Origin: Actinomycetes bacterium
GTDB taxonomy: Bacteria > Actinomycetota > Acidimicrobiia > Acidimicrobiales > Acidimicrobiaceae
Assembly: GCA_021819205.1 (NCBI GenBank)
Contig: JAKARV010000006.1
Location: 1 to 64,000 of the forward strand
Length of the DNA: 64,000 nucleotides
Reading direction: 5' to 3'
The notes below the pieces were generated by a model. The model saw nothing but the letters and a program-made list of their open reading frames with translations, made no database searches and was not told where the DNA came from. Every line of letters begins with the position of its first letter. Position 1 is the stretch's first letter. Made by a program: the position numbers and the translations under genes. This document shows, one piece after another, positions 34,879-42,210 of the stretch.

Positions 34879-35750
34879 TCTCCGAGTTCGGCTCGGTTCG
34901 GGTTCCGGCGTCGGCGGCCAACCTCGGTCCTGGCTTCGACACCCTTGCGGTGGCGCTTCCGCTCTACCTTACGGTCTCGGCCACTCCGGCGGCGCAGTTC
35001 GGCTTTCGCGGAAGCGGGGCGGGTGCGTCCGAGACGGTCGGCGAGGGGCACCTCGTCCACCGGCTGGTACTGGCCGCAGCCGGCACCGACAAGGTGAGCC
35101 TCAGCATCGACTCGGAGATTCCTCTGGCGCGGGGTTTGGGTTCTTCTGGGGCGCTCGCTATCGGGGTGGCGGCGGCTTGCGGTCACCCCGATCCGCTGGC
35201 GGTGGCGCTGGAGTTCGAGGGGCACCCGGAGAACGTGGCTGCCTCTTACTACGGTGGGTTGGTGGCGGCGCTAATGGATGGCCAGCAGGTGGTGGTCCGG
35301 AAGATTCCCGTCGATGTGGACCTCCGCTTCGTCGTGGTCATTCCCGAGGATCGACTCTCCACCAAGGCGGCGCGGCGCGCTTTGCCAACGGAGGTGCCCT
35401 TCGGCGATGCGGTGGCCACGATCTCGCGGGCTGTCCTGCTGTCTCAAAGCTTTTCCCGGCTGGAACTGCTCGCGCCGGTACTCTTCGAAGACTTGATCCA
35501 CCAGCCTTACCGGGGCAAGATCTACCCGCTTGCCAGCACCTTGATGGGCGTGCTCGTCGACGCCGGTTGCATCGGGGCGTGCTGGTCGGGTGCCGGTTCG
35601 AGCTGCCTTGGCGTGGCGGCTGCCGCTGAAACGGCGGCGATCCGCTTGCGGGTGGAACGGAGCCTAGAGGCTCGGGGGGTGAAGGCGGCGGTTCTTGCCA
35701 TGGCGCCGGACCTCGAGGGGATCAGGCGCTTTAGCGGCGCTCGGCCGTGA
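34875..35750 (+). CDS. thrB: Homoserine kinase
   Basis: Phosphorylates L-homoserine in threonine synthesis. The GTG at 34875 overlaps the preceding stop (GTGA) and gives 291 residues. It is a GHMP kinase: VRVPASAANLGPGFD at the N-terminus, the ATP loop PLARGLGSSGALAIG, and the C-terminal GACWSGAGSSCLG. The usual partners hom and thrC are not here, so the gene is separated from its pathway and coupled to a cell-wall gene. Confidence 0.92.
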   Translation: MISEFGSVRVPASAANLGPGFDTLAVALPLYLTVSATPAAQFGFRGSGAGASETVGEGHLVHRLVLAAAGTDKVSLSIDSEIPLARGLGSSGALAIGVAAACGHPDPLAVALEFEGHPENVAASYYGGLVAALMDGQQVVVRKIPVDVDLRFVVVIPEDRLSTKAARRALPTEVPFGDAVATISRAVLLSQSFSRLELLAPVLFEDLIHQPYRGKIYPLASTLMGVLVDAGCIGACWSGAGSSCLGVAAAAETAAIRLRVERSLEARGVKAAVLAMAPDLEGIRRFSGARP

Positions 35751-35823
35751 TCGATCTTTGACCGGGCTGAGTACGGGAAGTTCTTTGGCGGATTTCGTGA
35801 AGACGCGGGTGGTATCACCCGAT

Positions 35824-35840
35824 TAACATGGTCCCTAATG
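35824..35840 (+). promoter_or_regulatory. -10 box positioned for leaderless pgsA mRNA
   Basis: TAACAT at 35824-35829 precedes the pgsA ATG at 35838 by 8 nt, with no ribosome-binding site between. This is the same arrangement as at proS and dapB. Confidence 0.45.
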
Positions 35841-36401
35841 TCAACCTCGGAGAACCTCACCACCTATGGGCCGAGCGCCCTGGCGACCCCGGCCAACGCG
35901 ATCACCCTGGTGAGGATCGGTTTGGCGCCAGTCCTGGTTATGATCTTGATCTCGGCGCCGGACTCGCTGATTCCGGTGTGGATGTGGATTGGGCTTGCGT
36001 TCAGCGACGGGGCTGACGGTTACATTGCACGGCGGCAGGGAGTTACCCGGTCCGGGGCGTTTCTCGACCCACTGGCCGATAAGCTGCTGGTCTTCTCGGC
36101 TTTTGCCGCGCTCTGGTTTTTGCATCGGGTAGCGGGAACCCCGATTTTGATCATGGGGGCACGCGAAATTGCGGTGAGCGTATATCGCACCCAGGTCCTC
36201 GCCTCGGGGCATAGCCTGCCCGCCCGGCTTCCGGGGAAGCTGAAGATGGTGCTGCAGATCTTGGTGATCGGGATGGCGCTGATTCCGGCGGTCGCGACCC
36301 ACGATGCAGCGCTGATCAACGTTACTGCTTGGGTCGCAACCGGAGTCGCTGTGGTGAGCGGTATCCAGTACTTTGTCGACTCCCGGAGCATAAAAGCGTA
36401 A
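35838..36401 (+). CDS. pgsA: CDP-diacylglycerol--glycerol-3-phosphate 3-phosphatidyltransferase
   Basis: Makes phosphatidylglycerophosphate in the membrane, downstream of CdsA. The 187-residue protein has about five helices and the CDP-alcohol phosphotransferase motif spread over DGADGYIARRQG and SGAFLDPLADK, i.e. D-x2-D-G-x2-A-R-x8-G-x3-D-x3-D with all acidic residues present. The ATG at 35838 has no Shine-Dalgarno but a -10-like TAACAT 8 nt ahead. It precedes cinA by 2 bp. Other CDP-alcohol transferases, for example for inositol, are possible, but the pgsA-cinA-recA synteny favours this call. Confidence 0.88.
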   Translation: MSTSENLTTYGPSALATPANAITLVRIGLAPVLVMILISAPDSLIPVWMWIGLAFSDGADGYIARRQGVTRSGAFLDPLADKLLVFSAFAALWFLHRVAGTPILIMGAREIAVSVYRTQVLASGHSLPARLPGKLKMVLQILVIGMALIPAVATHDAALINVTAWVATGVAVVSGIQYFVDSRSIKA

Positions 36402-36403
36402 CC

Positions 36404-37669
36404 GTGAGGGTCGCGGTCGTAGCCATCGGCACCGAGCTGCTGTTGGGACAGATAGTCGACACCAACTCGGCAACCATCGGGAGGGCTCTCGCCGAGCGGG
36501 GGATGAGCAGTCATCTCCAGATAAAGGTCGGCGACAACCACGCCCGGATCGTAGCGGCGCTCCGGCAGGCGCTAGAGTCGGCTGACGCGGTGATCACCTG
36601 TGGGGGGTTGGGACCGACCCAAGACGACATCACCCGGGAGGCGATCGCTGAGGTGGCGGCTAGGCCCCTGCTCCGCGACGAGGCTATGGCAACCCGGATC
36701 GAGCAGTTGTTCTCCGGTCGAGGCCTGCGCATGCCGGAGAACAACTACCGGCAGGCGATGGTGCCCGATGGGGCGGCGGTTATCGTGCAGCGGAAGGGTA
36801 CGGCTCCCGGCTTGGTGGTTCCTGTTGGAGAGAAGGTGATCATCGCCCTCCCCGGCGTGCCATACGAGCTCGAGGATATGCTTCCGGAGGTGCTTGCCGA
36901 GTTGGTCCGGCGCTCCGGCGAGGAGGGGGTGATCCGGTCGCGGATCGTACGGACCTGGGGGCTAGGCGAATCGCGGTTGGCGGAGATGGTCACCCCGAGG
37001 TTGGAGGCCGTAGAGGGCTCGAACGTGACTCTCGCCTTCCTGGCTTCGGGCATCGAGGGAATCAAGGTCAGGGTGACGGTGAGGGCGGGAAGCGATTTTG
37101 AGGCCGCCAGCTACCTCGACCGCGAGGAGGGCGAGCTGCGGGCGATTCTCGGCGACTACGTCTTTGGCGTCGACGAGGTCTCTCTGGAGAAGTGTCTTGC
37201 CGGCCTACTGGAGCGTGGCGGGCTGCGTCTAGCGGTTGCGGAGTCGTTGACCGGCGGGATGCTCGCCAGCCGGTTGGTCGGGGTCCCGGGGGCCTCCTCG
37301 TGGTTTCGGGGAGGGGTGGTCAGCTACGCAAACGAGGTGAAGCGGGAGCTCCTCGGGGTTGGGGCGCCCAGCGTGGTATCCGAGGCTGCGGCCGCGGAGA
37401 TGGCCCTGGGCGCGGCGAGGGTGTTGGGTGCCGAGGTCGGCATCGCAACCACCGGCGTGGCCGGACCGGAGTCGCTCGAGGGGCGTGAACGCGGGGTGGT
37501 GTGCATCGGGGTTGCGATCGGCCAAGCGGTAGGCGCGAGAGAGGTCAAGCTGCTGGGGGACCGGGAGCGGGTGCGCACCTACGCGACTGCGACCGCCATC
37601 GATCTCGCCCGGCTGACGCTCGAGGGCTCCAGCCGGGGTATCGCTCTCGACGCTCCAGCCGGGGTTTAA
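36404..37669 (+). CDS. cinA: CinA-family protein (competence/damage-inducible, NMN deamidase)
   Basis: It has 421 residues from GTG 36404. The N-terminal MoaB/MogA-like domain (AIGTELLLGQIVDTNS, TCGGLGPTQDDITRE) is an ADP-ribose pyrophosphatase in studied members. The C-terminal PncC domain (LAVAESLTGGMLASRL and the TTGVAGP loop) hydrolyses nicotinamide mononucleotide in pyridine-nucleotide recycling. Both domains are complete. It lies between pgsA and recA as in many Gram-positive genomes. The name refers to competence co-expression with recA elsewhere, and no competence gene is seen here. Confidence 0.93.
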   Translation: MRVAVVAIGTELLLGQIVDTNSATIGRALAERGMSSHLQIKVGDNHARIVAALRQALESADAVITCGGLGPTQDDITREAIAEVAARPLLRDEAMATRIEQLFSGRGLRMPENNYRQAMVPDGAAVIVQRKGTAPGLVVPVGEKVIIALPGVPYELEDMLPEVLAELVRRSGEEGVIRSRIVRTWGLGESRLAEMVTPRLEAVEGSNVTLAFLASGIEGIKVRVTVRAGSDFEAASYLDREEGELRAILGDYVFGVDEVSLEKCLAGLLERGGLRLAVAESLTGGMLASRLVGVPGASSWFRGGVVSYANEVKRELLGVGAPSVVSEAAAAEMALGAARVLGAEVGIATTGVAGPESLEGRERGVVCIGVAIGQAVGAREVKLLGDRERVRTYATATAIDLARLTLEGSSRGIALDAPAGV

Positions 37670-37688
37670 CCAGCTGCTCGGCGAACAG

Positions 37689-37704
37689 TAGAGCAAATGT
37701 TCGA
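37689..37704 (+). promoter_or_regulatory. Candidate LexA (SOS) box of recA
   Basis: TAGAGC-AAAT-GTTCGA matches the actinobacterial SOS box TCGAAC-N4-GTTCGA at 10 of 12 arm positions, with one perfect half site. It lies 59 bp upstream of recA and immediately before a RecA-NDp-like promoter. Confidence 0.55.
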
Positions 37705-37705
37705 A

Positions 37706-37728
37706 TTGTCTTAGCGTTGCGCTAGTCT
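37706..37728 (+). promoter_or_regulatory. RecA-NDp (PafBC/ClpR-type) promoter of recA
   Basis: TTGTCTTAG, 8 nt, then TAGTCT reproduces the spacing of the mycobacterial RecA-NDp motif (TTGTCrGTG-N8-TAnnnT), which drives LexA-independent DNA-damage induction. The GTG of recA is 34 bp downstream. Match read by eye. Confidence 0.6.
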
Positions 37729-37762
37729 TGGGGTGAAGTAGACATCGCGTTGGGAGGTTCAG

Positions 37763-38806
37763 GTGGAGCGGGATAAGGCCTTGGATTTGGCGATCTCTCA
37801 GATCGAGAAGCAGTTCGGCAAGGGTTCAATCATGCGGATGGGCGAGAATCCGCAGATGGCCATCGAGTCAATCTCAACCGGCGCGATGGCGCTTGATTTG
37901 GCACTTGGCGTTGGGGGGCTCCCTCGGGGGAGGGTCGTGGAGGTGTTCGGTCCGGAGAGCTCCGGAAAGTCCACCCTTGCACTCCACGTTGTGGCGGAGG
38001 CGCAGCGCAGCGGTGGCAACTGCGCCTATATCGACGCCGAGCATGCGCTCGATCCAGTGTACGCCCAGGCGATCGGGGTCGATATCGACTCCTTGCTGAT
38101 CAGCCAGCCCGACTACGGGGAGCAGGCGCTGGAGATCGCCGACGTTTTGATCCGCTCGGGGTCGCTGGACGTGGTGGTGGTCGACTCGGTGGCCGCCTTG
38201 ACTCCCAGGGCGGAGATCGAGGGGGATATCGGCGACTCCCACGTCGGCCTGCAGGCGCGGCTCATGTCGCAGGCGATGCGGAGGCTCACCGCGAACCTGA
38301 GCCGCACCAACACGCTCGCTATCTTCATAAACCAGCTGCGAGAGAAGATCGGAGTGATGTACGGCTCTCCCGAGGTGACGCCGGGTGGCAGGGCTTTGAA
38401 GTTTTACTCTTCGGTGCGCATCGACATCCGCAAGGTCGAGATCATCAAGGATGGGGCGGAGATGGTCGGATCAAGGACCCGGGTGAAGGTGGTGAAGAAC
38501 AAGTGCGCCCCCCCCTTCCGGCAGGCGGAGTTCGACATCATGTACGGGAAGGGGATCTCCCGCGAGGGGTCGGTCCTCGATGTTGGGGTGGAGATGGGCT
38601 TGATAAAGAAGTCGGGCTCCTGGTACACCTACGACGGGGAGCAGCTGGGCCAGGGCCGCGAGAACGTTAAGACCTTTCTTTTTGCGAACCCGCAGCTGAT
38701 GGCGGAGCTGGACATGAAGATCCGCGAGAAGGTGAAGGGTGCCGCCAGCGACGGATTGACCCATGGGATGGGACCGGCGGAGGACGAGGCGTTCCTGGAG
38801 AGCTAG
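37763..38806 (+). CDS. recA: Recombinase A
   Basis: ATP-dependent strand-exchange protein and SOS co-protease. It has 347 residues from GTG 37763 (GGGAGG upstream). Walker [10 protein letters not shown] is at about residue 63, followed by [18 protein letters not shown], the L2 loop with [16 protein letters not shown], and a short acidic C-terminus. There is no intein. No recX follows, and miaB starts 42 bp later. The upstream region carries two damage-response elements, described separately. Confidence 0.97.
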   Translation: MERDKALDLAISQIEKQFGKGSIMRMGENPQMAIESISTGAMALDLALGVGGLPRGRVVEVFGPESSGKSTLALHVVAEAQRSGGNCAYIDAEHALDPVYAQAIGVDIDSLLISQPDYGEQALEIADVLIRSGSLDVVVVDSVAALTPRAEIEGDIGDSHVGLQARLMSQAMRRLTANLSRTNTLAIFINQLREKIGVMYGSPEVTPGGRALKFYSSVRIDIRKVEIIKDGAEMVGSRTRVKVVKNKCAPPFRQAEFDIMYGKGISREGSVLDVGVEMGLIKKSGSWYTYDGEQLGQGRENVKTFLFANPQLMAELDMKIREKVKGAASDGLTHGMGPAEDEAFLES

Positions 38807-38835
38807 CCGCAGCAATTGTGGCCGCTTGCCGCCGG

Positions 38836-38851
38836 TAGACTTGCTCCGGTG
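38836..38851 (+). promoter_or_regulatory. -10 box positioned for leaderless miaB mRNA
   Basis: TAGACT at 38836-38841 precedes the GTG of miaB at 38849 by 7 nt, with no ribosome-binding site. It is another example of the spacing seen at proS, dapB and pgsA. Confidence 0.4.
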
Positions 38852-40303
38852 AGCGATCGCTACTACATCAAGACCTTTGGGTGCCAGATGAACGAGAACG
38901 ACTCCGAGCGAATCGCGCAGCTGCTTGAAGGCCAGGGGCTGGAGCCGGCGCTCGATCTTGAAGCGGCGGACGTAGTCGTCTTCAACACCTGCACCATCCG
39001 CGAGAACGCCGACAACAAGTTCTACGGCCGGGTGAACCAGCTCCGTGAGCTGAAGCGGTCCCGCCCGGAACTCCGGATCGTTGTCGCGGGCTGCCTCGCG
39101 CAAGGCGAGCGGGAGGCTATCTTTAGGCGCGCGCCCCACGTTGACGTGGTGGTGGGCACCCATGCGCTCGGCAGGCTGCCGGAGTTGCTTGCCCAGGCGG
39201 ACGGGGCGCGCCAGTTCATCGCGGTGGAGGAGACGGAGGAGGTTGGGGATCCGTTCGACGAACTGGGGGCAAAGCGCGATGGCGGTGCCAACGCCTGGGT
39301 CACGATTCAAACCGGGTGCGACAACTCCTGCGCTTTTTGCATCGTCCCCCAGGTGCGCGGGCCGGAACGGTCGCGGCCGTTTGCGGCGATCGTTGACGAG
39401 GTGGCGTCGCTGGTGGCAGCCGGGGTCTCCGAGGTGACCTTGCTTGGGCAGAACGTCAACTCCTACGGGCGCGATCTTACCAGGCGGCTGCGGGCCGTTG
39501 ACGGCGAAGGCGAGTGGACGGAGGTCGTCGGGGCTTCCTACCTTGGAGACGCCCCGATCATGCGGATCCGGCCGCTGTTTCCGGAGCTGTTGAGGGCGGT
39601 GGGATCGGTTCCCGGGGTGCGGAGGGTGCGCTTCACCTCTCCACACCCCAAGGACATGCGCGAGACCACCTTTCGGGCGATGGCGGAGACCTCCACGGTC
39701 TGCGAGAGCCTTCACTTTCCGCTCCAGTCGGGGAGCGACCGGGTGCTCTCCGCCATGCACCGGGGGTACACCGCCGAGCGATTTCTCGAACGGCTCGCGC
39801 TCGCCCGCTCGATAGTTCCGGATCTGGCGGTCACCACGGACATCATCGTTGGCTTTCCCGGCGAGACCGAAGATGAGTTCGAAGAGACGCTCGCGGTTAC
39901 CGCGGCGGCTGGCTTCGACTCCGCGTACACCTTCATCTACTCCCCACGCCCCGGAACCGAGGCGTCCGCTTTGGTTGATCGCTTTCTCCATCCGGTCGTC
40001 GTCCAGGAGCGCTTTGAGCGCCTCAAGGCGGTGGTGGAGCGGAGCGCCCTTATCAAACACCAGGAGCGGGTGGGCAGGGTCGAGGAGGTCTTGATCGAGG
40101 GGGTGAGCAAGCGCGACTCGCAGACGGCGACCGGGAGGACTCGCCAGAACAAGCTCGTTCACCTTTCCGGCGTCGATGGTGCCGCTTTGGCGGGCAGCTA
40201 CGTTGATGTCGAGGTAACTGCGGCGCGTCCCCACTATCTTCTCGGCCGCCTTGCCGGCGGTGTCGAGCTGCCGCTTCAAGCCGCCGACTCAATCTCGGCG
40301 TAG
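38849..40303 (+). CDS. miaB: tRNA-2-methylthio-N6-dimethylallyladenosine synthase
   Basis: Radical-SAM methylthiotransferase acting on A37 of tRNAs. It has 484 residues from GTG 38849. The N-terminal UPF0004 domain holds the three cluster cysteines (TFGCQMNENDSE, NTCTIRENAD, VAGCLAQ), the radical-SAM motif is CDNSCAFC, and a C-terminal TRAM domain follows. An insertion of about 30 residues sits in the radical-SAM domain (around RRLRAVDGEGEWTEVVGAS). A substrate-generating miaA is not in the window. Confidence 0.94.
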   Translation: MSDRYYIKTFGCQMNENDSERIAQLLEGQGLEPALDLEAADVVVFNTCTIRENADNKFYGRVNQLRELKRSRPELRIVVAGCLAQGEREAIFRRAPHVDVVVGTHALGRLPELLAQADGARQFIAVEETEEVGDPFDELGAKRDGGANAWVTIQTGCDNSCAFCIVPQVRGPERSRPFAAIVDEVASLVAAGVSEVTLLGQNVNSYGRDLTRRLRAVDGEGEWTEVVGASYLGDAPIMRIRPLFPELLRAVGSVPGVRRVRFTSPHPKDMRETTFRAMAETSTVCESLHFPLQSGSDRVLSAMHRGYTAERFLERLALARSIVPDLAVTTDIIVGFPGETEDEFEETLAVTAAAGFDSAYTFIYSPRPGTEASALVDRFLHPVVVQERFERLKAVVERSALIKHQERVGRVEEVLIEGVSKRDSQTATGRTRQNKLVHLSGVDGAALAGSYVDVEVTAARPHYLLGRLAGGVELPLQAADSISA

Positions 40304-40307
40304 CCGC

Positions 40308-41765
40308 GTGGGTTCGGGCGCAAGGGGGTTGCTGGTCGCCGGGACCAACTCGAATGCCGGCAAGTCGACCATGGTCGCCGGAATGCTTCGCTGGGCGCGG
40401 ATGCGCGGCGTGCGGGCGGTTCCGTTCAAGGGGCAGAACATGGCGCTCAACTCGTCGGCCACAGTTGACGGCGGAGAGATTGCGAGAGCGCAGGTACTTC
40501 AGGCGCAGGCGGCGGGGGTTGAGCCGGTGATCGACATGAACCCGGTTCTGATCAAGCCGAGTGGTAAGGACCGTTCCCAGCTGGTGGTGCTGGGCAGGCC
40601 GGCGGGGGAGCTTTCCGGGGACGGATGGATGGAGGGCCGGGCCGAGCTGCTGGAGACTGTCGCCGGCGCCTACGAGAGGCTGGCGGCCGACGCCGATCTG
40701 GTTATCGCCGAGGGTGCCGGATCGTCCGCGGAGATCAACCTGATTGGGGGAGATCTCGCCAATTTGAGGCTTGCAAAGCGTACCGGCATGGGCGCGGTGC
40801 TGGTGGGCGATATCGACCTTGGCGGGGTCTTTGCGAGCGTTTACGGGCACTTCAAGGTGGTGGATCCCGTATATGCGAGCTGCTACCGCGGGTTCATCAT
40901 CAACAAGCTGCGCGGGAGCGCCAAGCTGCTCGAGTCGGGCATCGTCGAGCTGGAGGAGCGCCTCTTGACCAGGTGCTTCGGGGTGGTTCCGTACTTCGAC
41001 CTCCGGCTTCCCGGAGAGGACTCCTACAACCGGCAGGATTGGGTTGGCGTAAAGGAGCGCGATCGGGCAAGGCTGCAGGTGGCGGTGGTAACGCTGCCGT
41101 ACCTCGCCAACTTCACCGACTTCGACCCGCTCTTCCTCGAGCCGGAGGTTGACGTCTTCTACGCGCGCTCCCCTGCCGAGATTGCCGGAGCGGACCTGGT
41201 GGTGCTTCCGGGGACCAAGGCCACCGTCGCCGACCTCGAGTGGCTCGCGGGAGCCGGCCTCGACCGCGCGATCTGGGAGCACCTGGAGAGGCAGGGGTGG
41301 CTGCTGGGGATCTGTGGCGGTTACCAGATGTTGGCGGGAGAGATCGTCGATCGAGTCGAATCGGGGCGGGGGCGGGTCCGCGGCCTCGGCCTGTTCGATG
41401 CCGAGGTGGAGTTTACGCCGGAGAAGGTGACCAAGCTGATTGCCGGGGTGTCGCGCTTCCCCGAGGGGGAAAAGGTCAGCGGTTACCTCATCCACCACGG
41501 CCGGGTCACCAGCAAGGAGGCGCCACTTCTTTTTGTCGACGGCGAAGAGGAGGGTTCGGCCAAGGGAAGAGCGCTTGGCACTACCGTGCACGGCCTTTTC
41601 GACAGCGACCCCTTCCGATCGCGGCTGCTCGCCACGGTGGCGGATGATCGGGGGAAGCGCTTCACCTCTAGGGTAGGCTACGCGAGCCATGTGGACGGGG
41701 AACTCGACCGGTTGGCGCTGCTCCTCGACGCCCACCTTGACCTTTCCGCGCTGCTGCGGCTCTAA
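40308..41765 (+). CDS. cobQ: Cobyric acid synthase
   Basis: Glutamine-dependent amidation of adenosylcobyrinate a,c-diamide to adenosylcobyric acid. It has 485 residues from GTG 40308, 4 bp after miaB. The N-terminal P-loop domain has VAGTNSNAGKST and VPFKGQNMALNS, and the C-terminal glutaminase has the nucleophile Cys in GICGGYQML and the His in TVHGLFDSD. Together with cobN and the chelatase subunit about 5 kb downstream it shows cobalamin synthesis. The intervening DNA looks like an insert. Confidence 0.94.
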   Translation: MGSGARGLLVAGTNSNAGKSTMVAGMLRWARMRGVRAVPFKGQNMALNSSATVDGGEIARAQVLQAQAAGVEPVIDMNPVLIKPSGKDRSQLVVLGRPAGELSGDGWMEGRAELLETVAGAYERLAADADLVIAEGAGSSAEINLIGGDLANLRLAKRTGMGAVLVGDIDLGGVFASVYGHFKVVDPVYASCYRGFIINKLRGSAKLLESGIVELEERLLTRCFGVVPYFDLRLPGEDSYNRQDWVGVKERDRARLQVAVVTLPYLANFTDFDPLFLEPEVDVFYARSPAEIAGADLVVLPGTKATVADLEWLAGAGLDRAIWEHLERQGWLLGICGGYQMLAGEIVDRVESGRGRVRGLGLFDAEVEFTPEKVTKLIAGVSRFPEGEKVSGYLIHHGRVTSKEAPLLFVDGEEEGSAKGRALGTTVHGLFDSDPFRSRLLATVADDRGKRFTSRVGYASHVDGELDRLALLLDAHLDLSALLRL

Positions 41766-42210
41766 CTGGGAGGCGCTGCCGAATCGCTTGCGGTGTTTGC
41801 GGAGCATTCTCAGGCATTGCGGTTCCGGGCCTTTTGCAATGGGCTGGCCGGTTGATCGACCGGCTGGTGCTCAACCGTTGCTCTGCCTTTATGCGAGCCA
41901 GACTGCTGCCGGGTATCGTCGTGCACGGCGGTAACCCCAAACGCCCGAGAGATCGCGGACCTGCTCGGCGAGTCCCGATCCCAAGCCGATTGCCAGCCGT
42001 GGGCTGCCTGGTTCAAACTTGAGCCAATACCAAATGCCGGTGCGCCAATCGTGGTTGCCAGAGGAGTAGGTCTATTTCCACACCCTTGTCCATCAACGAT
42101 TGCACCCGAAGAATCGGCGCCCAATCTTCCAAAGCGATCGCACTCCAATCATTGGAGTGTTCGGTTTTCGGTCGGTATCAACGATCGGCCCGGTTGGAGC
42201 AAGTTCTACT
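41766..42210. other. Non-coding stretch between cobQ and the acyl-CoA synthetase
   Basis: No supported gene. Short frames are open on both strands but lack family resemblance or ribosome-binding sites. A perfect inverted repeat CACTCCAAT-C-ATTGGAGTG lies at 42141-42159, and a GC-rich one around GCCGGT-TGATCG-ACCGGC at 41847-41864. Either could help end transcription between these convergent genes, although neither has a U tract. Confidence 0.45.

Noticed and set aside
37685-37702. GAAC...GTTC at 37683-37702 as the SOS box of recA
   Set aside because: The half sites are 12 bp apart instead of 4; the better-spaced TAGAGC-N4-GTTCGA was preferred.
38471-40279. A 602-codon minus-strand open frame antisense to recA and miaB
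   Set aside because: It lies exactly opposite two certain genes with full motifs, has no family resemblance, and is the kind of long antisense frame that high third-position GC produces.
40053-41807. A 584-codon minus-strand open frame antisense to miaB and cobQ
   Set aside because: Shadow of cobQ (P-loop and glutaminase motifs on the plus strand); its translation is low-complexity Arg/His/Gln-rich.
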